This document shows, in pieces, positions 50,215-61,155 of a stretch of 64,000 nt of DNA. The position numbers and the translations under genes are program-made. Each line of letters starts with the position of its first letter. Within the stretch, counting starts at the first letter, position 1. The notes beneath the pieces were generated by a model. It made no database searches, had not been told where the DNA came from, and saw only the letters and a list, made by a program, of their open reading frames with translations. The stretch comes from Allantophomopsis cytisporea (Eukaryota > Ascomycota > Leotiomycetes > Phacidiales > Phacidiaceae): contig CP103033.1 of NCBI GenBank assembly GCA_024752435.1, forward strand, positions 620,001 through 684,000. Direction: 5' to 3'.

Positions 50215-52313
50215 GATGGGCAATGAAGGAGATGCTCAGTTTTCGAGGGATTTTTTCCTATCTTAAAAAATTGGCAGGGCTATTGGTATCTTGTACTTTA
50301 TGTACTCTGGCCCCTCAGAGCAGTAGCGGTAGGTAATGTTCAGCTTGTCCGACCCTGAGCTCGGGCTAATGGGGCAGCGTCTAGACTTAAACAAGCCTGG
50401 CGTAAGAGCGGCTGGGGAAGATGATTCGCGATGGCCGAGAAATATGAGCACAAAGAACAGTCTTGTCTTCGATCACGGACGTAGATGAGGAAGAATGGTG
50501 TCGTAGGTGGAGGTTGTTGATTCAGCGTAACATATATCCAGTACGGATGATGATAATAATAATGATGAAGAACAACTCTGAATGAAGAACGAGAAGAACA
50601 AAAAGAAGGAAAGATTGGAATTCACTCACGACATATATAAGCTTACTAAATCCTGCTCTCCACCGTTCGCAATCACCTGCATCAGTATCTTGAGTGTTTC
50701 TTATGATAGACTCGTCACTGGTAGTTGACATACAATCTCGGGAGGCTGAATAATAAGTGGCCGAGCATACACGTAGTATGCATTCTTTTCTGTCGTGAAG
50801 TGTTTGAGGCCAATGATCTGGCGAGCCTCTGCCCAAAGCCTTAGCATATTGGGATGTATGACTCTTTCGAACGACCGGGCGGAGTGCTAAAGCACGATGG
50901 CCGAGACGGAGACAACAACTGTCCGATCACAGTTGAGGATTCGAGTACATCGGCAACATACTTGTACTAAGAGTGATGTTTTGAGTATAGAAAGCGGAGG
51001 AATAAGGGTCCATTTATGACTAGTACTCCTTTGAGAAGTATTCTGCTAGGAAGTGCCGCTTCGATATGCGGAATGGTCGAGCGCAGTTGAGGCTTCTGGC
51101 TCTTCAGTCTCATTGAAGGTAAGGGGGGGCCTTGTTACATATCGCTTTTACCGTCTATTAATTTGCATATCTAGCATCTCATAGGTCGCCCTTGATTGCT
51201 GAATGAAAGAAGGAGTAGAATAAGTAACGATGGCTCATGATGACTGGAATCGGGTCTTCCGATCCTCCTTACCACATGCAGTATACATGGGACTTTTTCT
51301 TGGTACCATACCAAAATAAACAACTTCTTAAGTCCACCATTCCTCCGGACTTTATGTGTCTCCCTTTCTAAATGCCGGTCGTTTTAGCCAAACTCCGAGC
51401 ATCTGATAAGAAAAAAATGCATATGAGTATTCTCCGTAGAGTAGAAGATAAAGTATTCATAGTCCAAGATTTCTTGTTCAAGAGAGCCTTTGTGGGGTTT
51501 TGGTTTGCAGTAGCGATGTACAAGCTAAAATGCTCCACTCCAAAACTTAATCCTAAATGATCGACAAATGGTCAGGTGAGCGGCTCTCACTCTTCTCTCT
51601 CTCTCTCTGACTCTCACTCTTACTCTCTTACGATCATTTTCTCGCTCCCACTCTCACATACTACGCAGTAACGCACGGCTTAACACCAGCTTCGCCGTGC
51701 TGCTGCCTGAGAAAAGCCACGATCCAAACAAAAGCGCATCAGATGCTATCGGAAAAGGACACAGGGCGTCTTTGACTTTTAAGCAAAAATTTGATAATCA
51801 GATCCCGTTCTCACCTAATGTCTCCGAAATCTATCTGCATCTCTCCGTGTATTTTACTGAATAAAAGGCTTCGCGCCGACTAATATTCCGGGTTTCTTTC
51901 CCCCTTCTCCAAATGCAGATAGTCCCATTGGTTACGTGAGAGCCCATTTTGTATGGCACCTCGGGTAACAGAGTAAGCCCTTACCTACGTGATGCGCGAG
52001 ATATATATACGTGAATTCATCGCCCCTGTGACTCAAAATCAAACGCAAATAAGCACGAGTTTGCTGATCGTTGCGCTGTCTTTCATGCAGTACATGTTGT
52101 CCATAAGATTCCACATTCCACATCCCACATCCTGCAACGACTCTAGAAGATCGTTGCCGTCTAATGATTGGATGAGTTATCATTTCAGCATTCGCAGTCC
52201 CTTCTCGGTTCTCCGAAAGAGCATATATCTTATCCATATCCATAAGTACTGAGGTTTCCGGAATACGAGCGTAAAGCGCCGTATATATGCATATGATATT
52301 CCCTCCGTTCCAA
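50215..52313. other. intergenic region upstream of the MFS gene
   Basis: About 2.1 kb holding the MFS promoter and the 3' flank of the FMP32-like gene. An ATAATA-rich run lies near 50550-50570 and a CT run near 51592-51612. No gene is supported. Confidence 0.5.
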
Positions 52314-53195
52314 CTACATCAATAGTCTCCAAACACCTAGAATCAATGCTGCGGTACCTGTGCAGACACCCATCAACCATTGCAATGTACTGAACTTCAC
52401 ACCCTCGACTCTCTCCCTTAAACCAGCAACTTCCTGCTCGATTCTAGTTTCCGTCTCCTTGATTTTCAGCTCTTGCACATTGGCTTCTTCTCTGATACGG
52501 CCCTTCTCCAAGTTGAGGTCCAGCCTCACAGAGGCTTGAGTTCGACTGATCTCATCTCTGAGTCTACTGTTCAACTTCGCAAGTTCGTTTGTGAGTCGCT
52601 CATGCGATGCACGGGTTGTGGCCGACTCGGTGGAATCAGCAGCAAGGAGCTCGCTGCGCAACTTTGCGAAGTCGACTTTTTGTGTATAAGTAGCTTTGGC
52701 CTGATCTTCTCGTAGAACCATGGTACGCGTGAGGTTTTGGATACTATGAAGGATTTAGACTTCGTAACTTTGTTCGCACCTTATATGTAGCATTGCTCTC
52801 CCGATATCGTACCTTTCCTCAATGACATCGCTCAGGACCCTCATCATAGCTACCGCTTGTTCCTCGCTGAACCCCTCATCCTTCAGTCTTTGCACGAACT
52901 TAAGCGTGTCAAAATGATGATCGCGATATTGAGGCGATGTGGCATGGAAGCCTCGTTGTTGTGATAACTGGTATAAAATAGTAGATTGTGTTGTAGCTAT
53001 ATTCTGTCTCGATCTTGTTTGGTTGAAGGAGGGGTTCTGGTGACCCCGCGATGACCCTCTCAGGGGTGCATACTGATTCGAGAGAACGCTGAAGACGCGA
53101 GAGAAGTGGCGCGATGATTTACTCGAAGCCCAGCTCAGCTTTGGTAAGAGAAAGCGCGGTAGCAATTGCGACGTTGGTATAATAGTGTTGGCCAT
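52314..53195 (-). CDS. mitochondrial FMP32/CCDC90-like protein (DUF1640)
   Basis: Inner-membrane coiled-coil protein. The family includes yeast Fmp32, linked to cytochrome oxidase assembly, and animal MCUR1/CCDC90B. Model on the minus strand: exons 53195-52813 and 52743-52314, 270 aa, 69-nt intron. The N-terminus is Arg/Ser-rich and lacks acidic residues, as expected of a mitochondrial targeting sequence. The conserved block FDTLKFVQRLKDEGFSEEQA is followed by a long coiled coil (about residues 130-240) and one C-terminal membrane segment (LQWLMGVCTGTAALILGVW). It is divergently arranged with the eIF2-gamma gene; only 373 bp separate the two starts. Family assignment is firm; the exact role in this organism is inferred. 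Confidence 0.9.
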
Positions 53196-53568
53196 AGCTG
53201 ATAGCCTACTTTTGGAATCCTAAGTTCGAACAAACAGCACTCTCTTGTTACGCTGTTGTATTCAAATTCGTATAAGATCGTTTGTAACCAGGCGCTCACA
53301 GTAGAATTGTGCGTTGAAATCTAGTGAAAGGATACTGCGTGTAAATGAACAATAATTTCCAGGAGATGCCAGTGACTACAAGTTCAGGTGCCGACGACGG
53401 CGCACGCATATGATTTAATTTGTTAAAGCCTGAGGCCGAACGTGCGCACACAGTGAGTCAAGATATTTCGAATGGACCGCCGCTATCAAGAACAATTCAC
53501 ACGAACCCCGCGCCACGACCTCACTCATATCCTCGACACCCTATCTTCTTCCACCAAGAACCGCAACC
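53196..53568. promoter_or_regulatory. bidirectional promoter region, FMP32-like / eIF2-gamma
   Basis: The 373 bp between two divergent ATGs is the only space for both promoters. The last 60 bases before the eIF2-gamma ATG are C+T-rich, typical of highly expressed fungal genes. Promoter sharing is inferred from spacing. Confidence 0.5.
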
Positions 53569-55223
53569 ATGGCAGACAACGCATCAGATGTCTCCGGCGA
53601 TGAGCATCAGCTCAAGCCAGCGATCAAGAAGCCGGCTTCCCAACCTATTAACACTACCGATGTTGAGGCCGCAAAGAGACTCGAGAAGATGGGTCCAAAC
53701 GACTTGACCCCTCTTACCCCAGAGCTCATTGCGGGTCAGGCTACTATCAACATTGGAACTATCGGTCACGTCGCCCACGGAAAGAGTACGGTGGTCAAGG
53801 CCCTGTCTGGTGTGCAGACTGTCAGATTCAAGAACGAGTTGGAGCGAAATATCACTATCAAGCTGGGTTACGCCAACGCCAAGATTTTCAAGTGCAGCAA
53901 CGAGGCCTGCCCGAGACCTAGCTGCTACAAGGCATACCCAAGTTCGAAAGAGGCACACCCGCTCTGCGAGCGCGACGGATGTGGTGGAACATACAACTTG
54001 GTCAGACATGTATCGTAAGTATACGTGTGTCTTTGTTCGCCATATGACTTTTGCTCACAAGTTACCAGTTTCGTTGATTGTCCAGGTCACGACATTCTCA
54101 TGAGTACCATGTTGTCAGGAGCCGCCGTCATGGACGGAGCTATGTTGCTTATCGCTGGAAACGAATCTTGCCCACAACCACAAACGTCGGAGCATTTGGC
54201 CGCTATTGAGATCATGAAGCTCAAGAACGTCATCGTACTCCAGAACAAGGTCGATTTGCTCACCGCAGAGGCTGCTGCCGAGCACCAGAAGTCCATTGTT
54301 AACTTCATTCGAGGAACCGTCGCTGAGGGTTCAGGCGTCATCCCATTGTCCGCCCAACTTGGCTTGAACACAGATGCTGTCGCTCAGGCTCTTGCTGAGC
54401 AAATCCCAGTTCCAAAGCGATCCTTCGATGTTGACCCATTGATGATGATTGTCAGATCTTTCGACGTCAACAAGCCAGGTGCCGAGATTGACGAACTCAA
54501 GGGTGGTGTTGCTGGTGGTTCTATCATCCAGGGTGTTCTCAGACTTGGCGACGAGGTCGAGATCAGACCTGGATTGGTTGAGAGAGACTCTAAGGGCAAG
54601 TTCAAGTGTACACCAATCATCACCACTATCTTCTCCCTCAACTCCGAGAACAACAGTCTTCCACTTGCTGGTCCTGGTGGTCTTATTGGTATTGGTTCCC
54701 GTATTGACCCAACACTTTGTCGTGCCGATCGTCTTGTTGGCAACCTTCTTGGAAAGCGTGGCAGTCTTCCAGACATGTACGCTGACATCGAAATTTCCTT
54801 CTCGCTCTTGAGACGTCTTCTCGGTGTCCAGGCCGCCAACGGCAAGTCCGCAAAGGTTGTCAAGTTGACTAAGAACGAAGTGCTCATGGTCAATATTGGT
54901 GCCAGAGCTACTGGTGGAAAGGTCGTTGCTGTTCGTCAGGATGCTGCTAAGTTGAGCTTAACCACACCAGTATGCGCCAACATTGGTGACAAGATTGCTC
55001 TTTCCCGTCGTATCGAAAAGCATTGGAGATTGATTGGTTACGGTACCATTGTCAAGTAAGTTATCTCCATCTGAATTCATTGTCAACAGAACTAACGAAT
55101 CGCAGCGGCGGTATGATCGAGCCAAGCGAGTATAAGACAGATGGTTCTTTCACCCCATCATCGATAGGAAAGGAGGAGCCTCAGGATTCCGGATCTGATG
55201 ATGACAACTCTGATGCCGAGTAA
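53569..55223 (+). CDS. GCD11: translation initiation factor eIF2 subunit gamma
   Basis: GTP-binding subunit of eIF2, which carries initiator Met-tRNA to the 40S ribosome. Model: exons 53569-54014, 54069-55055 and 55106-55223, 516 aa, two introns of about 50 nt. The G-domain motifs are GHVAHGKST (66-74), DCPGH just after the first intron, and NKVD. A four-cysteine zinc-binding insert lies between them (C residues of KCSNEACP and LCERDGCGG). Domains II and III follow, with a short acidic C-terminus (DSGSDDDNSDAE). The ATG in ACCATGGC context starts the conserved N-terminal region. It is convergent with PUP3 downstream. The symbol is that of the yeast orthologue. Confidence 0.97.
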
Positions 55224-55523
55224 TTGGTAATATGTTTATGATAATTCAATTACCTTCCTCCTAGATCAGTAAATCCCGGGGGCAATTCTGGGTTTTGCAT
55301 AGATTCCAGTCCAAAAGTCTTCATGTATGGCGTTAGCCGGTGGCTGCATTGGGAGTATATAAGCACAGGGTTGCTGCATAGATAGCTCCAGATGAAATGT
55401 CATGATCATTTGATGCCTGTTTCACTACCATTGTCCCCTCATGCCATATTCTAATGCTACATAAGATCGACCTGCTTGTGCCTGGCCAACCTATATCATC
55501 CCCAAAACTCCTTCGTAAGAACC
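55224..55523. other. 3' flanks of convergent eIF2-gamma and PUP3
   Basis: A 300-bp gap that must hold both 3' ends. No other feature is seen. Confidence 0.5.
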
Positions 55524-56305
55524 TTAGTCTTGTCTGCCCTTCAATAATCTCTTCGTGACCTTGTCCTTCTCAATGATGTAAACGTGTGCTCCCCATCCAG
55601 ACAATGCATCTCTGTCTACAGCGTTCAATAGTGCCTGTGATACCGTCTCAAACAAGTCCTCTGGTCCCTATACCAAGATGTTAGTCATATCACCAGCGAA
55701 AACCCGGGGAAATAGCTCCTACCAAATCTGGCTCCCAAAGGCCTTCGCAAGTACCAAACAACTGATCACTCGCTGTTCCACTGACAATGAAGTCCTTTGC
55801 AAAATCGATACAACCGATACTGTCGAAACCACAAATGAACGGCTTACCCGTCTTCTGATCAATACCTGCTACAACAGGACTGACAAAGAAAGGACCGAAC
55901 CTCCTCTCATACAAGCTCGAGCTGACAAGGTTCGCCATGGTGGAAGGGGAGATGTTGCGCTCTTCGCGGAGACGGTACATATTGACTTTGTAGCGGAAGA
56001 GATCGGATACTGTGGAGACATCTGTAGCCAGTCCGGTGAGGCCTAGGTACACATCACCGTATGAGAAGATCTTGGGAAAGTTGTTGGACACTGTGAGGGC
56101 TTGTAGTCCAAGTCGGAGATCGCAGGCTATGGCTACGCAGTCTTTGCCAACCATGGCTACACAGGCTCCGCCATCTGTTTTAATGTTAGCGTTTCACATG
56201 TACAGGGTGGATATGGTAAGATTTACTGATGGCGAACGGCGAGCTCTATGCGATTGTTAGCTTGATGTACATGGAGGCAATTGTTGCTGCAGGCAAGCTT
56301 ACCAT
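55524..56305 (-). CDS. PUP3: 20S proteasome subunit beta type-3
   Basis: Structural, non-proteolytic beta subunit of the 20S core. Model on the minus strand: exons 56305-56303, 56245-56227, 56174-55723 and 55667-55524, 205 aa, the same length as yeast Pup3. The first coding exon is just the ATG, spliced in phase 0 to a 19-nt exon; together they give the N-terminus MSSPFAINGGACVAMVGKDC, which fits the family. Intron 1 ends with a strong branch site (GCTAACAATCGCATAG). The family features GGxCVAMVGKDCVAIACD, the RYKVNMYRL segment, the IGCIDFAKDF segment and the C-terminal GWGAHVYIIEKD follow. There is no catalytic threonine, as expected for beta-3. It starts 320 bp from the divergent UBX gene. 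The unusual first exon is why simple reading-frame scans start too late. Confidence 0.94.
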
Positions 56306-56625
56306 CTTGTTAAGATCTTCCTGTTGATGTTTTAAAGCTTCAGTGGTCGTGGGAGCTGCTATAAAGTAAATTCGTAGAGTGAGTGGGTGGAGGAGAGGAT
56401 TTGAGTCGGTGAATGTGGTGTTGTAATGTTGATGTCGATACACGGATGAGGCTACCATCGCATTGCGTTGAAGCTCGCGAGCATCAGAAGCTTGGACCAC
56501 TCGATGTTGTCCGGCAAGGCACCGATTATTGATACGCAAGCTTGTAAATCACCACAACTCCAACACCCCGCATTATAACACCAAACTTCAAACACTTTCC
56601 TCTTTCTCTGTCATTTTAGTTAGAA
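56306..56625. promoter_or_regulatory. bidirectional promoter region, PUP3 / UBX protein
   Basis: 320 bp between divergent ATGs of two ubiquitin-proteasome pathway genes. A C/T-rich stretch lies just before the UBX ATG. I saw no perfect yeast proteasome element (GGTGGCAAA) in it. Co-regulation is inferred from spacing and pathway. Confidence 0.5.
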
Positions 56626-58224
56626 ATGTCATCTCATGTGGTGGTTATTGACACAACATTCCGAAGAACTACTATCAAGGTTACTCCGGGGAAGTTCTTG
56701 ACTGACGTTCTCGAGGAAGCCTGTGGCAAGCTTGGGCTGAAAGCCAGCAGTTATGGACTCAAGTACGTACTTCCTCGCCTTCTGTTTCTTTCGCATGCCA
56801 TACTGATGAATGTTAGAAACAATAACAAGCCAGTTGATCTCTCGCGGACGTTCAGGCAAAGCGGTCTTTCTTCTGGCGCAAAACTCGAGCTTGTCGTAGC
56901 ATCTCGATCACCTTCAGCAGTAGCTGTCGCCTTACAATTACCCGAAGCAGATGCAAAGAGCATACCAGGAGGAAGATTGACCGACAAGTTCCCTAGCAAC
57001 ACTACCTTATGGCTCATTCTCAGGAAGTTCGAATCAAGTGGTACCGCAAATTTAAACTTCACAGGTAGAGGAGTAGCACAGACAGAGAGTGGTAGCACGG
57101 GTGCAGGACGCATTTTCTACGAACAACCTGTATTGAATATCATGGGACGAGAGTTAGCGACATTCGAAGATCTACAGAAGACGTTAGCACAGCTAGGATT
57201 AAACAGTGGAAGCAGTCTGATAAGATTGGCATACCGGAAGACAGAAACTCCTCTCGAGGAGGCAATGGCTCAGATCGACCAATACTTCAAGTCTATAGAG
57301 CAGCCGGAGAATACGGGAGCACATGCTGGGCCTGCTGCAGACACGCCGTCAGCCGAAAATATAAAGGAGGGAACTCTTACAAATGCCATCGCCTCTCTCC
57401 CCAACCCAGAAACTTCTACCGACATGGATGTCGATCCTCCTGTACAAGAAGGTTCCTCATCTGAAACACAGCCCTTAGCAATGGAAGATGTTCAAAGTCC
57501 CATACCTGCAACAGCACCAGAATCAGAGTCCACAATGCCTCAAGAGACAGTTGTCGGACCAGGTCAGCGAACGGTCTCGGTTTTTGCAGCTCCAAGTGAT
57601 GCTACACCATCCGCAGCTCGACAGCCATATGACGAGTCAGATTACGAGCCAACGATAGCTCATGCTAAGCTTCATCAAAGCCGATTACTTGCCAACTCCC
57701 AGAATAAACGTCTCCCATCAGATAAAGAGCTGGAGGAGCAGGCCAAGGAGAGTGCAGCCAAACAAGCCTCAATTAAACAAGTCAGCATTAAAGTTCGTTT
57801 TCCTGATCAGACAACAGTAGTCTCAAGTTTCACTGCTCTAGATACCGCATCAGAGCTTTATGAATTCGTGAGAGGTGTCATACTTGCTGAAGACCAACCT
57901 TTCACCTTGGTTTGGTCTGGATCGAAAGGCCCTCAAACTGTACCAAAAGGTGGCAAGCAGAAATTGATTGCGGATCTTGGTTTTCAAGCACGAATGTTGG
58001 TGAATTTTCTGTGGGATGATGGTGCAAATAATTCAGCAAGGACTCAGCCTACTCTCAAGGAGCAATTCAGAAGCAAGGCTCAGGAGATCAAGGTTGCAGA
58101 GATCAAAGCAACACAAGCAGCGGATGTACCTGTAGATAAAGGGAAGGGAAAAGAGAACGATGGTGATGCTAAGCCAAAGCCAAAAGGGAGCGTTCCCAAG
58201 TGGTTAAAGCTGAGTAAGAAGTAA
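56626..58224 (+). CDS. TUG/UBX4-like Cdc48 adaptor protein
   Basis: Probable adaptor of the Cdc48/p97 segregase, similar to animal TUG (ASPSCR1) and yeast Ubx4. Model: exons 56626-56762 and 56817-58224, 514 aa. The N-terminal ubiquitin-like domain of TUG (residues 1-75: VVVIDTTFRRTTIKVTPGK ... YGLKNNNKPVDLSRTFRQ ... GAKLELV) is crossed by a 54-nt intron. A second ubiquitin-like part (about 80-150), a disordered middle and a UBX domain (about 370-455, VSIKVRFPDQTTVVSSF ... PQTVPKGGKQKLIADLGF) follow. The C-terminus is Lys-rich. The intron is a multiple of three and lacks an in-frame stop, so the unspliced frame stays open with 18 extra residues. The spliced version matches the family better. 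Confidence 0.92.
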   Translation: MSSHVVVIDTTFRRTTIKVTPGKFLTDVLEEACGKLGLKASSYGLKYVLPRLLFLSHAILMNVRNNNKPVDLSRTFRQSGLSSGAKLELVVASRSPSAVAVALQLPEADAKSIPGGRLTDKFPSNTTLWLILRKFESSGTANLNFTGRGVAQTESGSTGAGRIFYEQPVLNIMGRELATFEDLQKTLAQLGLNSGSSLIRLAYRKTETPLEEAMAQIDQYFKSIEQPENTGAHAGPAADTPSAENIKEGTLTNAIASLPNPETSTDMDVDPPVQEGSSSETQPLAMEDVQSPIPATAPESESTMPQETVVGPGQRTVSVFAAPSDATPSAARQPYDESDYEPTIAHAKLHQSRLLANSQNKRLPSDKELEEQAKESAAKQASIKQVSIKVRFPDQTTVVSSFTALDTASELYEFVRGVILAEDQPFTLVWSGSKGPQTVPKGGKQKLIADLGFQARMLVNFLWDDGANNSARTQPTLKEQFRSKAQEIKVAEIKATQAADVPVDKGKGKENDGDAKPKPKGSVPKWLKLSKK

Positions 58225-58481
58225 GGAATTATTAGGTGATACTGGTCTGTGGCATTTTTTGTGTATCATAGCGTTGGAGTTCAGGTCTATAGACATTCCC
58301 TGTACAAGCAAATGAATAAATAAATTCACGTGTATTTTGCGAATAATTTTTGGAGAAGTGCATTGTAGTAACATTCCATTTGTCGTAGCTATTCAGTCCA
58401 AGCCGAAACACCCAATCCTTTCCTGGTAGTCCTCCAAATGCATCTTAACTCCAAGTACCCATCCTAACGCAAAAGAAGCAT

Positions 58482-59059
58482 TTAGTGACCGGCACGGCGG
58501 GAGTCGGCGATGACTCTCTGGAGCTCATCAACCTTCGCCTTAGCACGACCGAAGGTACCGAGCTACGAACCTGTCAGTAATTGCTTGATTGTGAATCAAT
58601 CTACGGGCAAAACATACTCTCTTCTTTGCGAGCTTACGGGCACGCTTGTCCTTGGAGTTACGGAGAAGTTCGATAACACGACGCTCGTATGGGGCAAGTC
58701 TGTGAGAAATGTTAGCCAGATGTACGAAGACCTTTGTTTCTTGATGCTGTGCGCTCGACTTGTACGGATTTCGTACAAGTCCAGTGCCAGACACCTTGCC
58801 GACAACGTACCCAGAAACCTCCTTGACGATCTCGCGAACGAAAGCAGTTCTCTTGCTCAAGTGACCCTTGGTGCGGGAGACTCTTGGCTTGACAACTCTA
58901 GCCTCGGTTTTCTATACAAAATATTACAATCAGCCCGAGTTCGGTCCATCGCTTTCAAGTTGCTTGAAAGGATCCTCCAAGAGGTGAGATCGGGTGACGT
59001 ACGAAACCCTTGTTTGGGCCTGTGGCGAGGCCGGTACGCTCAGTCTTGGTAGCAGCCAT
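58482..59059 (-). CDS. RPL36: 60S ribosomal protein eL36
   Basis: Structural protein of the large ribosomal subunit. Model on the minus strand: exons 59059-59003, 58911-58811, 58699-58618 and 58562-58482, 106 aa, which is the family length. The sequence runs MAATKTERTGLATGPNKGF, then a KTEARVVKPRVSRTKGHLSK exon, then LAPYERRVIELLRNSKDKRA, and ends in a DELQRVIADSRRAGH tail. Three introns in so small a gene are usual for fungal ribosomal protein genes. The first intron holds a perfect 8-bp hairpin. It is convergent with the UBX gene. A T-rich flank precedes the start. Confidence 0.97.
58952..58970 (-). other. 8-bp perfect hairpin in eL36 intron 1
   Basis: CTTTCAAG and CTTGAAAG flank a three-base loop, inside the 91-nt first intron (58912-59002) between donor and branch site. 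It is read directly; any role in splicing or in feedback regulation of ribosomal protein synthesis is speculation. Confidence 0.7.
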
Positions 59060-59402
59060 TGTCGTCGGTGGTTGTCGATGGGCGAATACTGGGAAGAAGG
59101 AACGGGACTTTTGGTGTTGAGGTCGTAAAAGTTCGTGTGTGGAGTTGCTGACTAATTTCGCTTAGACTCTAGATTTTGCATGTTTTGCGAAAAATGTCAC
59201 GTGTATGTGGGCTTCGAAATCGCGCTAATGAAAAGAAGCGAGCACAGTGGTTCGGATCAAGCACGTGCCAAAGCACTTGAGATTTCAATCTTATCTTCTA
59301 CCACCGAGTAGCAAACGATATGCAAATTGTCAACAGAGGGAGAATACGTGCATGAGTTGAGGATTGTATGATTTCATTCAACAATCATATTTTAATAGAT
59401 TG

Positions 59403-60364
59403 TTATCCATGAGTACCTACGAATACTACCATAACAGCCGCATAAGCTGCAACTGCACTCACTACCTTGTCGTCCTCCCATCCTGACTTCACAGCTAGCA
59501 AGACTGCAAACAAGAACGTGGCCACGCTGGAGGTGACAAGAGTTGTGATAAGACCCGGGTGCAGTACCATGACCACCGTTGGGCCAATGAGAGAAATACC
59601 AACAAAAAGTGCTGCCCAGAACCTCCTGATTCTTGCTAGCGAATTGGTATGCCTAATGTGAACCCTGCGGAGAGTTCCAGGAAGAAGGTTAATATCTCCA
59701 TAATCATCAGGCGGGTCTCTAATTCGCAGCCGTTCTTGGGGTATCCCTTCGTGGGAAGTTTTGTTGAACAATCCTGCCTCATTGATGAGAATTCGACCAA
59801 GTATGGTATCAGTTGTGATTCTAAATGGGTCATCAAGACCCGCTGCTGCTTTATCGATCATATAGTCATAATCCTTACATGCTTGAGCTTCTCCTGTCAG
59901 TCATGTCCCTACCTAGTAAGGAAGCCAAATGATAAGTGTCCCATCTTGGTAAATAACATACTGTAATCAGCCATCAACTCCCTCACTTTTTTCATCCTCG
60001 TGCCATTGACGCCTTTATTCTCCTTAATGTACTTCACCTCGTCCATCAGTTCCTTCTGTATTTGATGTATGTTCATTCTTTGAAGTGTCCCCAAATTGAC
60101 CACCTTGCTCCTGCTACGCCAATCACGCCTGTCGTTGGCGTAGTACAAGTGGCTCGCCCAAAGAACCCCTTCAGGTGCTGTGCCGGCAAGCTTCAAACGT
60201 TCTTCGAAATCCGTTTCCCAGAGGGAGTCAGCGAATTGCGTAGCCTCTGTCCTCAAAGCCTCTTCGAATTCTTTGGAAGAATAATTGCGTGCAGCCGGTC
60301 CAGCTATGTGTTTATGTATGGATGTAGTCATCGGGTCAGCTTGAGCAGACGACAGCGGATCCAT
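59403..60364 (-). CDS. DUF6594 fungal membrane protein
   Basis: Function unknown. Model on the minus strand: exons 60364-59962 and 59893-59403, 297 aa, 68-nt intron. The protein has a soluble helical N-terminal half (DRRDWRSRSKVVNLGTLQRMNIHQIQKEL..., about residues 60-140) typical of the DUF6594 family. A variable loop and three closely spaced C-terminal hydrophobic segments follow (ALFVGISLIGPTVVMVL; TLVTSSVATFLFAVLLAV; VVSAVAAYAAVMVVFVG). The family is widespread and expanded in filamentous ascomycetes. The start is the first ATG in frame (60364); upstream codons open the frame a little further but lack an ATG. This accessory-type gene sits among housekeeping genes. Confidence 0.85.
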
Positions 60365-61155
60365 AATTTGACTTATGGAACACAAGATATGTTCGAGATG
60401 GCTGTCGTTGTACGAATGCCGATTTCATTGTCTGATGAGATATTTTGAGGCTGACATGCATTAGCGATAGCCACCCAGATTATTTGGGGGCCATTTTTTA
60501 CCCTTGACTTTGAGTGCTACGAACTAAGACAGCCATTCTGTTTGGATTCCATAAAAGAAGATTATCAACAAAAACTGTTCCATCTAAGGGCAATACAACA
60601 GCTCCGATTTGATGACTATATATCAGAGCTTGGTTTCAAGTGATGGAGAATATCGATGTTATCGCCTACATCAAAGCAGACGAACACGGTAACAAGTTCT
60701 AAGCCTACGGTCTTAGATGTGATAGAACTTGTAAGTAACCTCCATGCATGTCAATTATAAATTCGTGATTGCCTTGGTATATTTATTGACTTTTTAATAC
60801 CTTAACTTCAGTCGATAGCTGTAAATGTATACCAATACACCTTATTGAGAAAACGAGAACCAGTCCTGTTCACATTTAGCGTTATCAAGAATGGGGTTTC
60901 TTTTAATTAACGTTTATTTTTATTTTTCATCTTTCTATTAGTGAATTAGCAAGAGAGGGAACCATTAACATACAGAAGAGTCGATGAAAGCTACAGGCGG
61001 AACTACTTTTGGCGCTTATGTCGTTCAACTGAAATAATTACATTATTCATATAAAAACACCGTGAGAGAATATACATTTCAATCACATTGGATCACTTAA
61101 AACAGTGAAAACGGATTAAGTATTTTAAAAAATTCAAAGAAACCAAAACAGCCAA
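60365..61155. other. AT-rich intergenic region
   Basis: About 790 bp with the promoter of the DUF6594 gene and the 3' flank of ECM29. It is strongly AT-rich with several A/T runs (about 60900-61140). No gene is supported. Confidence 0.5.
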
